This document shows, piece by piece, positions 18,728-26,361 of a stretch of DNA of 39,299 nucleotides. The stretch covers positions 3,977 through 43,275 of the forward strand of contig PABV01000053.1 of the NCBI GenBank assembly GCA_002699425.1, given 5' to 3'. The position numbers were made by a program, and so were the translations under genes. Every line of letters begins with the position of its first letter. Position 1 is the first letter of the stretch. The notes beneath the pieces were generated by a model. It saw nothing but the letters and a program-made list of their open reading frames with translations. It did not search any database and was not told where the DNA came from. Source of the DNA: Methanobacteriota archaeon. Its GTDB lineage: Archaea > Thermoplasmatota > Poseidoniia > Poseidoniales > Poseidoniaceae.

Positions 18728-19393
18728 ATGGGCATCGAAATGCGTCTTCACCTGATTGATGAAGATAGCCTTAATTTGTTGCTCAATCTAAGTTGGAATG
18801 AAATGTATGTTCAACTTGAAAAAGGTCTTTTGCGAGGCAAAAGACCTCCAAAAGATTCCCGGTTATCTCGTTCATTTGATATTGATGCTGAATCAGATAT
18901 CCTTGATCTTATGGATCAGGCTGCTGGTGAAGGTCGTGTGATTGATGTATTAAGAATGCAAAAGAATCACGCACTCTTGCTCCTCCTCATGGAGTGGGCA
19001 TCATTTGGCCATTGGGACTCCTGGGAAGGTCGCTGTTTCATTTACCTTGAGCAGGCAATTGGTGATTCAATCGAACATGTTGATGATATGTATGATCAAT
19101 CATGTTGGGAAAAAGTAAATCGAAACCTTAGAATCATTGGTGAAGATCAATTTGCACAAAATGTTTGTGAAAATTGGATGAAACGGAGAGAAGCATTGGG
19201 TGAAACACTCGATGAAAGAGAGGATCCCCACATCATGCCAACATTTGAGGCCCACGACAAGACGGCAAGAAAACTACACTATGCCGTAAATCGTCAAAAC
19301 TGTGTACAGATTCTCGGTCGAGAACACCTTGATGCAAAAGATTGGGGACATGGAAATTGGAACCTAACGATTTTTCTAGAGGCGTCTGATTGA
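18728..19393 (+). CDS. Unrecognised 221-residue protein upstream of grpE
   Basis: I do not recognise this protein. It is 221 residues, soluble, without signal peptide, acidic and rich in Trp, Met and His, with mostly helical sequence. A leucine-rich stretch MQKNHALLLLLMEWASFGHWDSW (about residues 77-99, given for orientation) is its most hydrophobic part but too mixed for a membrane helix. It overlaps grpE as TTGA (19390-19393), so a role tied to protein folding or stress is possible but unproven. A strong perfect hairpin lies in its own coding sequence near codon 35. Start chosen at the first ATG; another at 18740 is possible. Neither has a well-placed SD. Confidence 0.6.
   Translation: MGIEMRLHLIDEDSLNLLLNLSWNEMYVQLEKGLLRGKRPPKDSRLSRSFDIDAESDILDLMDQAAGEGRVIDVLRMQKNHALLLLLMEWASFGHWDSWEGRCFIYLEQAIGDSIEHVDDMYDQSCWEKVNRNLRIIGEDQFAQNVCENWMKRREALGETLDEREDPHIMPTFEAHDKTARKLHYAVNRQNCVQILGREHLDAKDWGHGNWNLTIFLEASD
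18823..18847. repeat. Perfect 11-bp inverted repeat with 3-base loop inside a coding region
   Basis: AGGTCTTTTGC at 18823-18833 and its exact reverse complement at 18837-18847 are separated by GAG. It lies 95-119 bases into the unrecognised gene before grpE and codes for the segment around KGLLRGKRPP. An 11-pair stem is stronger than any other inverted repeat I found in the window. Confidence 0.8.
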
Positions 19394-19986
19394 ATAAGGT
19401 CAATCAATTGGATGTAAACATGGGTGAAATCAACTCAGGTGATGACACCTCTCCACAAGTGGATGAGGAACTGGTCCAAGATCAGGAAAATATTGTCTCA
19501 GAAAATGAAATTGATGTGATTCTTGAAACCATCGAGGAAGAAGTCGATCCTCTCGAACAGGCATTAGCGAGAGCGGAAAAGGCAGAAAAAGAAATTGCGT
19601 ACAAAGAGGCAGAAATCCAAAATGTGAGAAAACGCATGATGGCAGAGAAAGCCACTGCAATCAAGTATGGTTCGATGGGTCTTTCAAGAAGGATGATCGG
19701 TGTTCTTGATGACTTTGATAGAGCCATTAACAATCTTGAAAATGATTCTTCAATCGCCGACGGATTCACTTTGGTAAGAAAAAAATTCTGGGCAGAACTA
19801 GAATCTGAAGGTTTGGTCTCAGTAGGAAACGTAAGTGATCTCTTCGACCCCTCAAAAATGGAGGCTATTGCTACAATTCCGGCTTCTGATGAGTACCCCA
19901 CAAATACTGTAGTTGAAGTTTTAGAAAAAGGATACATGTTCAAGGAAAGGGTCTTACAAGCAGCTAAAGTCGTCGTATCATCTTGA
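19390..19986 (+). CDS. grpE: Nucleotide exchange factor GrpE (UUG start)
   Basis: Releases ADP from the Hsp70 DnaK. 198 residues: an acidic tail (1-55), a long coiled coil (about 57-100, EQALARAEKAEKEIAYKEAE), then the GrpE beta domain with LDDFDRAINN, GFTLVRKKFWAELESEGL, FDPSKMEAIATIPASDEYPTNTV and GYMFKERVLQAAKVVVS. The start is read as TTG at 19390, overlapping the upstream stop, with AGAGG 8 bases before. An ATG at 19420 is the alternative and would only shorten the disordered tail. No dnaK or dnaJ follows in the window, which is unusual. Confidence 0.92.
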   Translation: MNKVNQLDVNMGEINSGDDTSPQVDEELVQDQENIVSENEIDVILETIEEEVDPLEQALARAEKAEKEIAYKEAEIQNVRKRMMAEKATAIKYGSMGLSRRMIGVLDDFDRAINNLENDSSIADGFTLVRKKFWAELESEGLVSVGNVSDLFDPSKMEAIATIPASDEYPTNTVVEVLEKGYMFKERVLQAAKVVVSS

Positions 19987-19999
19987 AGACCTCATAACA

Positions 20000-20020
20000 A
20001 GATATTACACAGGAATATCT
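20000..20020. terminator. Hairpin 14 bases after grpE
   Basis: AGATATT (20000-20006) and AATATCT (20014-20020) pair perfectly around a 7-base loop, just past the grpE stop. It is AT-rich, so weak, and has no T-run after it. It may mark the 3' end of the grpE transcript. Confidence 0.3.
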
Positions 20021-20098
20021 ACATCGCCAAGAAGCCCTACTTCGAGATATATCCTGCAGTATGGCCGACCATATAGCAACCTGAAAATCCACTTTTAC

Positions 20099-20118
20099 TT
20101 CTGCTTCTGCAAGCAGAA
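20099..20118. promoter_or_regulatory. Perfect 8-bp inverted repeat upstream of the zinc-ribbon gene
   Basis: TTCTGCTTCTGCAAGCAGAA: arms TTCTGCTT and AAGCAGAA around CTGC. It ends 13 bases before the likely TATA box (20132) of the following gene, where an operator could act, and 112 bases after grpE. It may instead be an RNA hairpin. The rest of 19987-20160 shows no gene. Confidence 0.45.
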
Positions 20119-20131
20119 ATGACACCTAATC

Positions 20132-20138
20132 TTTATGT
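20132..20138 (+). promoter_or_regulatory. TATA-like box (box A) of zinc-ribbon gene
   Basis: TTTATGT centred about 26 bases before the ATG at 20161, in an AT-rich stretch. The ATG has no SD, so a leaderless transcript starting at or next to it is likely. An in-frame ATG at 20119 lies upstream of the box and was rejected. Confidence 0.5.
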
Positions 20139-20160
20139 CAAATCATATTTTACAATTATC

Positions 20161-20628
20161 ATGGCAATCATCCGATGTCCGCATTGCGATGATGAAATCA
20201 GCCTTGATGATGATCAGGCTGGTCGTTTTAACTGCCCTCATTGTTCGAAGGAGTTTGAATGGAATACCAATCCGATTGCACCACCCACAACTAAGACTGT
20301 TATTTTCGTTGCACTTGCACTGATTTGTGCATTTTCTACTATTTCAATGGCAATATCCAATGATAGTTCTGAGTCATGTGATACATCACAAAATCCAGAT
20401 TGTCAAAATTCTGAAGGAGGTAGCGATGATTTATTTGGCGGTGGATGGGATGAGGTCATAGAGGATGTATTCCTTTTACCGTTCATTATGCTAGGAGCTG
20501 GTGTAGATCTCGTTGGGAAAATAATCGCTTTTTGCTTTTTTTGGTCCTGCTTTTTGATGACTGCTATATTTTCACTACTGGCTGTACGGGGATATTCCAA
20601 AGATAGGGTGTTATTCGATAACGAATAG
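20161..20628 (+). CDS. Small zinc-ribbon membrane protein
   Basis: A 155-residue protein that I do not recognise beyond its parts. Residues 5-26 form a zinc ribbon, with two CPHC knuckles (RCPHCDDEIS and FNCPHCSKEFEW), facing the cytoplasm. A membrane helix spans about 41-62. An outside acidic loop with two cysteines follows (SCDTSQNPDCQNSEGG), then a second hydrophobic region at about 102-139, probably two helices. Such CPxC-ribbon plus membrane proteins are common in marine archaea, and most have no known role. The start at 20161 is set by the TATA spacing and because the zinc ribbon begins at once. Confidence 0.65.
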   Translation: MAIIRCPHCDDEISLDDDQAGRFNCPHCSKEFEWNTNPIAPPTTKTVIFVALALICAFSTISMAISNDSSESCDTSQNPDCQNSEGGSDDLFGGGWDEVIEDVFLLPFIMLGAGVDLVGKIIAFCFFWSCFLMTAIFSLLAVRGYSKDRVLFDNE

Positions 20629-20666
20629 TTAGGACACACCGTGCACAAGGTCAAAGACCATGGCGA

Positions 20667-22721
20667 TTAGAATTTATCTCTAGACCGGTAATCATCCTCA
20701 AGAGGATCGTCTTTTACTTCCAATTCATTGATGGTATCCTTTAAATTTTCAAGTTGGTTAACTACTGCATCGACTTGTTCTGAAACTTCTGTCAAGTCAG
20801 CACCTTGTGCTATTCCATCAATTCCAAACACATCTGTTGACGAAGTATATACTTTCTTCTTTGCCTTCTTTGGACCAAGTCTGAAAAGGAAAAATGTCAA
20901 CACGAGCATCAACCCTACTCCAATGTAAATTGTTTGGTTAGAGATCCGGCTTTCTGCTTCGGAACCGAGTGCAGTTTCGATTAATTCCCAACGTTCAGGG
21001 TCATCAGGATAAGCATCTGGATTGGTTCCGTTTGGATTATCTCCGTAACCGTCATCATCTGTATCAGACCATTGTGTGGAATCATCAGGAAATGCATCCT
21101 CTGAGTCAACAACATTATCTCCATCAGTATCTTTCTCTAGCACTTTGAATACATTTTGAAAGGTAGCATTATTTCGCTGTCCATCTTTCATGAGCATGTA
21201 AATCTCAACGGAATAATTGCCATGTATAGATCCTGGTGGGATGTCGATACTGATGTTGAATGTGTTTGTACCATCATTTTCCATATACCCCTTTAACCAA
21301 CTTCCTGCATTCCATTCCTTGTCTGCAACTGGACCAATTGTGTTTGACCAAGCCATTCCAGACCAAGTTACAGGTGTAGGTGCCAATTCGTAAGCCTGCC
21401 ATCTGTGATTATTTACAGAATTACCAAGCGCACCTGAGTGAGCCGAACCCCAACAAAATGCTCCACCTGATGCATTGATTGCACAGGTGTGAATATTTTT
21501 CGCTGAAATAGCAATCAAAGGACCGGTTTGTGATTGATTGATGTAAACTGGGTAAAAACTGTTCGTCGTGCTATCATTTCCTAATTGTCCATGAGTATTT
21601 CGTCCCCAGCACATCCCTGTGCCGTTTTCTAACAGAGCGCAAGTGTGGTCATATCCAGTTGAAACTTGTGTGAAACTCTTGTTTTGAGTTGTGTTAATGT
21701 ATACTGGGAGGCTATTTGCTAATGAAGAAAAGCTAGAACCTAATTTTCCGTAATTATTGTATCCCCAACACACTATGCTTCCATTATCTAAGACAGCACA
21801 TGCATGATTTTGACCCGCATCGATGTCCACAGCAATTCTTCCGGATGGAAGCGAAACGTAACTTTGTGGAGTATTCTGATCCCCTGTGGTATCTGCAGAG
21901 TCTCCCAATTGATTGTTTCCATCATGTCCCCAACATGATATTGCTCCATTTCCAAGCAATGCACACGTGAACCTTTCTCCTGCCGCGATTTCAGTAGCAA
22001 AGTCATTTTCTCCAGGAAGTTCGACTTGAACTGGAGCATATTGGTCTGCATTCCCATCTCCAGAACCGAGATTTCCATTCCATGCTCTTCCCCAACACCA
22101 TACTGTATTATCTGAATCGATTGCACAACTATGGTAAAGTCCCATGCTTAGTTTCTCGATGGTTGTATTTTGGTTGAATGTGACAGGGGTTGAGGGTAAT
22201 TTCTCAGTGTTAGTGCTTCCAATGCCATTTTTACCATTGTTATTGTTACCCCAGCAGTAGAGTTTGCCTGAATCGGTAATTCCACAGGTATTTTCGTGAC
22301 CAGCATGAATTGATTTGAAGGATTCTCCCTCTGGATTTGTCACAAAACTAGTTGGTTTTGATACTGCATTGTCTTCTCCTCCGTCGCCAAGTCTTCCATC
22401 ACCATCAGACCCCCAACACATGGTAGAGGCATTATCGAGGATTGCGCAAGTATGAATATTCCCATTTGAAATCAAACCTTTACCGGGAACAGACTTAACT
22501 TCTTGATTGAATCCATCCGCAACTAAACGATATCGGATTTGATTTACTTGGGTGAAATTTAGGTTAGTAATTTCACAATCTACACTAGCACCTTCAGAAA
22601 CGTTTTGCTTGGAACACACGAATTCATCTTCAGAGAATTCGTGATTTACGTCAGAAGCCTGAAATGTGTTTAAACTACTCGTACAAAAGAGAAGTACAAG
22701 CACAATAGTAGCCTTTCTCAT
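20667..22721 (-). CDS. Secreted, membrane-anchored seven-blade RCC1-repeat protein
   Basis: A 684-residue surface protein. A signal peptide lies at residues 1-22 and then an N-terminal strand domain with two cysteines. Seven RCC1-like repeats follow (about 88-445), each with the pattern xTCAxxxxGxxxCWGxxxxGxLG. Then come a beta domain (450-530), a Ca-binding-type linker DTDGDNVVDSEDAFPDD with a second copy, a membrane helix (about 597-616) and an inside tail ending in a coiled coil. Seven repeats close one propeller. The paired cysteines in each blade probably form disulfides outside the cell. The substrate is unknown; such proteins usually bind proteins or sugars. A strong TATA box precedes it. 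It ends 38 bases from the converging zinc-ribbon gene. Confidence 0.85.
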   Translation of the reverse strand: MRKATIVLVLLFCTSSLNTFQASDVNHEFSEDEFVCSKQNVSEGASVDCEITNLNFTQVNQIRYRLVADGFNQEVKSVPGKGLISNGNIHTCAILDNASTMCWGSDGDGRLGDGGEDNAVSKPTSFVTNPEGESFKSIHAGHENTCGITDSGKLYCWGNNNNGKNGIGSTNTEKLPSTPVTFNQNTTIEKLSMGLYHSCAIDSDNTVWCWGRAWNGNLGSGDGNADQYAPVQVELPGENDFATEIAAGERFTCALLGNGAISCWGHDGNNQLGDSADTTGDQNTPQSYVSLPSGRIAVDIDAGQNHACAVLDNGSIVCWGYNNYGKLGSSFSSLANSLPVYINTTQNKSFTQVSTGYDHTCALLENGTGMCWGRNTHGQLGNDSTTNSFYPVYINQSQTGPLIAISAKNIHTCAINASGGAFCWGSAHSGALGNSVNNHRWQAYELAPTPVTWSGMAWSNTIGPVADKEWNAGSWLKGYMENDGTNTFNISIDIPPGSIHGNYSVEIYMLMKDGQRNNATFQNVFKVLEKDTDGDNVVDSEDAFPDDSTQWSDTDDDGYGDNPNGTNPDAYPDDPERWELIETALGSEAESRISNQTIYIGVGLMLVLTFFLFRLGPKKAKKKVYTSSTDVFGIDGIAQGADLTEVSEQVDAVVNQLENLKDTINELEVKDDPLEDDYRSRDKF

Positions 22722-22758
22722 GAGTTTCCCTTGCTATGATTCTTTTCAAGATATCCCT

Positions 22759-22766
22759 ATTTATAC
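22759..22766 (-). promoter_or_regulatory. TATA box of the RCC1 gene
   Basis: The minus strand reads TATAAATA within GGTATAAATAGGG, the best match to the archaeal box A in the window. It stands 38-45 bases before the ATG at 22721, which predicts a leader of about 12-15 bases holding AAGGGA. It lies in the 76-base gap after nadM, so the RCC1 gene has its own promoter. Confidence 0.65.
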
Positions 22767-22797
22767 CGGAAAATCTACGAAAACGCCAACTTTTTGC

Positions 22798-23328
22798 TCA
22801 TCCAGTGTATGGTTGTTCCTGACTAATTACATTGAGAATATACATGGCGTCATTTTCAATAAGCCAGTTTGTGATTTCAACGGGAAGAAGTTCTTTCATG
22901 ACTTCTTTCACAGCATCATCATCATGTATGGTTGATAACATAGTAAGTGTTTTTCTAATCCTCCATCCCTCAAGGCTTTCACGTCTCTCTCTCGGTAATT
23001 TCAAAACGCGAAATGATGCTTGTTCATACAATGATGCAGTTTCTTCATCAGAGGTGACTAAGATTCCATCTCCATGAATTTGTTTGGCATGTTCAACCCA
23101 ATGAGGCGGGTCATTGATATCTTCAATCTCCACGATGCGAGCATCTCTGTTTCCAAGCCATGCTTTGATCATGGAATGTCGTTGCTGAGCAGTCCATGGG
23201 TTATTGACTTCTCCGCCTGCCTGTGCACTTCCAATGGCGATAGTGACATTTCCTTTTTCAAGTGCCTGTTCTACCAGCCAAGCATGACCGAGGTGAAATG
23301 GCTGAAATCTACCTAATACGATGTGCAT
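22798..23328 (-). CDS. nadM: Nicotinamide-nucleotide adenylyltransferase, archaeal type (NadM)
   Basis: Joins NMN and ATP into NAD. 176 residues, normal for the archaeal family. Seen: GRFQPFHLGHAWLV with the nucleotide-binding HxGH motif (His12, His15) and the conserved GSAQAGGEVNNPWTAQQRHSMI stretch typical of archaeal NMNAT (split here: GSAQAGG, then NPWTAQQRHSMI). The C-terminal motif is ESLEGWRIRK rather than the common SGTxIR, so the phosphate-binding end is somewhat different. An SD, AGGTGA, lies 6 bases before the ATG. It follows the aminotransferase by 4 bases, so the two share a transcript. Confidence 0.88.
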   Translation of the reverse strand: MHIVLGRFQPFHLGHAWLVEQALEKGNVTIAIGSAQAGGEVNNPWTAQQRHSMIKAWLGNRDARIVEIEDINDPPHWVEHAKQIHGDGILVTSDEETASLYEQASFRVLKLPRERRESLEGWRIRKTLTMLSTIHDDDAVKEVMKELLPVEITNWLIENDAMYILNVISQEQPYTG

Positions 23329-23332
23329 ATCT

Positions 23333-24517
23333 TCACCTGAAATAGGACTCTACATCGAGTGCATTTATTGGATGACCCATGTCCTTAAAACAAAGCATCA
23401 TCCTCTTACATCCCTCAATCATTTCTTCGATAGAGGTTTCACCCATGGAACCCACTCTGAACATTTTCCCCTTGAGATCATCTTGACCTCCAATGACTTG
23501 TGTCAGATATGTGTCCTTAAGTCGAGACCTCCACTCGTCGTTGATACCATCTGGATACAAAATTGCCGTTACCGTATCAGACCGTTGTTTTTCATCAGCC
23601 AACAATTTGAATCCAGCGTCTTTGAACAAGTTACGAACACCTTCAGCCATCCTAGCACAACGAGAAATTCGATTATCTAAACCTTCATCCTTGAGTATTT
23701 CAAGCGAAGTTGCCCATCCTTGGGCTGCGATAATCGACGGCGTCCAAGGTGTTTGATCGTCATCACCTTTTTTCAGAGCAAATTGTAAATCAAAATAATA
23801 TGTAGGATGAAGTAATTCTTTTTGACGCCGGTAATTACTCTCCGATATGTATTTCTCATTGATTGCAATGGCTGCAATTCCACTTGGTCCTGCTGTACAT
23901 TTTTGAGCCCCTACTACCACCGCTTCAGCATTCCATGCCTCTGGGTACACTTCCAAACCTCCAACGCTTGTGATCCCATCGAGTATGAATCCCATTCCGT
24001 GCGAAGAAGCGAGTATGGATAGGGCTTCAGCATCTTGAGTTATACCGGCGCTGGTTTCATTATGACAAATAATGAGGGCTTCAAAGTTGTTGGATTTTGA
24101 CAGTTGTTCTAATTGTTCAATATCAAACGATTTTCCCCATTCATAGCGGATATGGGTTACGTTACAATATCTCATGGCCATTTCAGCGACCCTTTCTCCA
24201 AATTTTCCATTGGTTGGAATCAGAACATGGTCATCTTTTCCAAATCTATTGGTAATGACCATTTCCATAGCTCCAGTGCCACTTCCAGAAGCCACAATAA
24301 CCTTGTAACCATCATTTCCTTTCCAAGATTGATGGCCGACTTCACTTACACTCGGGGATAAATTGAATGCATATCTCAATCCGCTATTTAATCGAGCCAT
24401 CACTTCTCTAAATTCGAGACCTCTTGCGGTGATGGTAGCCGTTGCCATCGACTTCCTGCAGGCTTCTGACATCCGTGTCGGGCCGGGTACCAGAAAACAA
24501 TCCCCGGTATGTTCCAT
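23333..24517 (-). CDS. Class V aminotransferase, alanine/serine-glyoxylate type
   Basis: PLP-dependent aminotransferase of fold type I, class V, 394 residues. Seen: the N-terminal FLVPGPTRM that begins serine-pyruvate/alanine-glyoxylate aminotransferases, ASGSGTGAMEMVI for phosphate binding, CHNETSAGI, LDGITSVGGLE with the PLP aspartate, and GAQKCTAGPSG with the lysine at residue 206. The likely reaction is transfer of an amino group from alanine or serine to glyoxylate, but related phosphoserine or aspartate users cannot be excluded. It is divergent from pdxT, whose product makes the PLP it needs, across 75 bases. Its mRNA continues into nadM. Confidence 0.85.
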   Translation of the reverse strand: MEHTGDCFLVPGPTRMSEACRKSMATATITARGLEFREVMARLNSGLRYAFNLSPSVSEVGHQSWKGNDGYKVIVASGSGTGAMEMVITNRFGKDDHVLIPTNGKFGERVAEMAMRYCNVTHIRYEWGKSFDIEQLEQLSKSNNFEALIICHNETSAGITQDAEALSILASSHGMGFILDGITSVGGLEVYPEAWNAEAVVVGAQKCTAGPSGIAAIAINEKYISESNYRRQKELLHPTYYFDLQFALKKGDDDQTPWTPSIIAAQGWATSLEILKDEGLDNRISRCARMAEGVRNLFKDAGFKLLADEKQRSDTVTAILYPDGINDEWRSRLKDTYLTQVIGGQDDLKGKMFRVGSMGETSIEEMIEGCKRMMLCFKDMGHPINALDVESYFR

Positions 24518-24592
24518 GAATCTTCCAACATCATCAAGTGAATGAACCTATGGAATAGTCGGAGTCAAAAAGGAATCACACTTGGGGAGTAT

Positions 24593-25249
24593 ATGCTCCG
24601 TGTAGGCATACTCATGATCCAAGGGGGGAGAAGTGAACACATGGAAGCCATGATGGCTGCTGCTGAGCAACTTGGTCTTGAAGTAGAGATGAAACCTATA
24701 CGCAAATCAACAGATTTAGAGGCTATTGATGGAATCATTTTTCCAGGTGGGGAATCAACCAGCATGAAAATAGCTGCCCAGAATGAGGGTTTGCTCGAAG
24801 ATGTATATTCTTTCATTCGTCAGACAAAAATTCCGGTTTTATCTACCTGTGCTGGAACGATTTTGCTATGTCAAAATAATTTCTTGAATGCAACCATTTC
24901 ACGGAATGCTTTTGGCCGTCAAATCGATTCTTTTTCCTCTCCGCTTAGGGTATTGTTATCTAATGATTCAATCAAACCAGTAAAGCCTCAATCACTTGGG
25001 AAAGATTACTTTGGCTACCAACCTTTGCCTATGTGGCCAGAAGCACCTCCCGAGTCAAATGAATTCTTGGGGATTTTTATCAGGGCTCCAAGATTTGATG
25101 AATGTAAGGCTGAAGCAGTTGTTTATCTCAATGATGAAATCGTTGGAGTCAGAGATGGAAACAGGTTGGGATTGACATTTCACCCCGAACTAACTCAAGA
25201 CAGACGATTTCATCGGTGGCTGATACGAGAAATGGAGGCTACATCATGA
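24593..25249 (+). CDS. pdxT: PLP synthase glutaminase subunit PdxT
   Basis: Splits glutamine and passes ammonia to PdxS, which makes pyridoxal 5'-phosphate. 218 residues. Seen: RVGILMIQGGRSEHMEAM, FPGGESTSMKI (about 50-60), the nucleophile cysteine at residue 86 in LSTCAGTILL, and the catalytic His-Glu in FHPELTQD near the end. The start at 24593 is marked by GGGGAG just upstream; a frame-open ATG 51 bases earlier is less likely. The partner pdxS is not in the window. It overlaps the radical SAM gene by ATGA. Confidence 0.92.
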   Translation: MLRVGILMIQGGRSEHMEAMMAAAEQLGLEVEMKPIRKSTDLEAIDGIIFPGGESTSMKIAAQNEGLLEDVYSFIRQTKIPVLSTCAGTILLCQNNFLNATISRNAFGRQIDSFSSPLRVLLSNDSIKPVKPQSLGKDYFGYQPLPMWPEAPPESNEFLGIFIRAPRFDECKAEAVVYLNDEIVGVRDGNRLGLTFHPELTQDRRFHRWLIREMEATS

Positions 25250-26331
25250 CTATTCACCTGCCGATGTTAGGTTCGATTGTACCTCCAGAGCGGGGAGAGG
25301 CAGAAGGGTGTATCCAATGCCAACAAGGTTCGAAATTGGTTTTATTTGTGACAGGAAAATGCCATTGGGGATGTGATTATTGCCCACTTTCGGATAATCG
25401 AAGAGAAACACCGTTTATGTTTGCCAATGAAAAGAAATGCGAATCCTGGGAGGAAGTCATCCAAGAAGCAAAAGCCATGCAAGCCACAGGCACTGGGATT
25501 ACTGGTGGTGACCCAATGTTGGATTTTGAAAAAACAGTTGAGGCAATCCGAAATTTGAAAGAAGCATTCGGACAACAACATCACATTCATTGCTATACCT
25601 CCATTCCAATAGATGAGAAAAAATGTCAGACTCTTGGAAAAGCAGGCCTTGATGAAATCAGATTTCATTTGCTTGATCTTACGACGACTCAATATCAAGA
25701 TTCCATAATCAATTGTGCAAACGAAGGCATCGTCGTTGGAATTGAGCTACCGGTTGAACCGGATAAGCCTGATAAGTTCAAAAAATTATTAGACGATGTG
25801 GAAACATTGCCGGTTGATTTTGTTAACTTGAATGAGTTAGAGATTACTGTAGGTAATCAAACTGAAATGGATATTCGTGGATTCAATCTTGCAGGTGCTC
25901 TTACTGCAGCGGCAGAAGGTAGCGCAGAATTAGCCATGGAATTAAAATCAATGAGCGAAAAATATACCTATCACATCAAATATTGCACATCTTCGTACAA
26001 GGATGCTGGTCAATTACGTCATCGATTCCGAAGGCGTGCCAAAGTGAATATGCAACCATACGAGGTGCTGAGTGAAGATGACACCATCTTGTTTGGTGCA
26101 ATTCCCACTTCATTAGAAAATGCATCGGATGATATTTTAGAATTACAGCAAACACTCGATTTACCTGATGGATGGATTCGATATAATGCAAAAATGCTTC
26201 GAATCGAGATCCCGCTTGAAGTTGCGACTTTAATCGCCGATGAGGTAGATGTTTGTGTTCAGATGGTTGAGGTTCATCCAACTTATGACCGTCTAGAAGT
26301 ATCTCTCGTACATCTCAATGAATACCGTTAA
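25246..26331 (+). CDS. Radical SAM protein, COG2108-like
   Basis: A 361-residue radical SAM enzyme related to pyruvate formate-lyase activases. Seen: a first cysteine pair CIQC (residues 22, 25), then CHWGCDYC with the cluster cysteines 39, 43 and 46, and GITGGDPML for SAM binding. The barrel runs to about residue 245. A C-terminal domain of about 100 residues, without more cysteine clusters, ends the protein. Archaeal genomes often carry this family (COG2108 by recollection), but its substrate is not established. It starts in the stop of pdxT, so the two are co-translated; a link to vitamin B6 chemistry is possible but not shown. Membership firm, function unknown. Confidence 0.82.
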   Translation: MTIHLPMLGSIVPPERGEAEGCIQCQQGSKLVLFVTGKCHWGCDYCPLSDNRRETPFMFANEKKCESWEEVIQEAKAMQATGTGITGGDPMLDFEKTVEAIRNLKEAFGQQHHIHCYTSIPIDEKKCQTLGKAGLDEIRFHLLDLTTTQYQDSIINCANEGIVVGIELPVEPDKPDKFKKLLDDVETLPVDFVNLNELEITVGNQTEMDIRGFNLAGALTAAAEGSAELAMELKSMSEKYTYHIKYCTSSYKDAGQLRHRFRRRAKVNMQPYEVLSEDDTILFGAIPTSLENASDDILELQQTLDLPDGWIRYNAKMLRIEIPLEVATLIADEVDVCVQMVEVHPTYDRLEVSLVHLNEYR

Positions 26332-26361
26332 TATTCTAACCTGTTATTGCGTGGAGTTGGC

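Noticed and set aside
19987-20160. Possible tRNA or small RNA gene in the longest gap without a gene
   Set aside because: No cloverleaf or TTC-loop sequence could be found; only the two hairpins and the box A already listed.
20649-20659. Small hairpin GGTC-AAA-GACC between converging genes
   Set aside because: Only four base pairs and no T-run; expected by chance.
20667-22721. Possible CRISPR-like or tandem DNA repeat
   Set aside because: The repeats are protein-level RCC1 blades with diverged DNA and no constant spacers.
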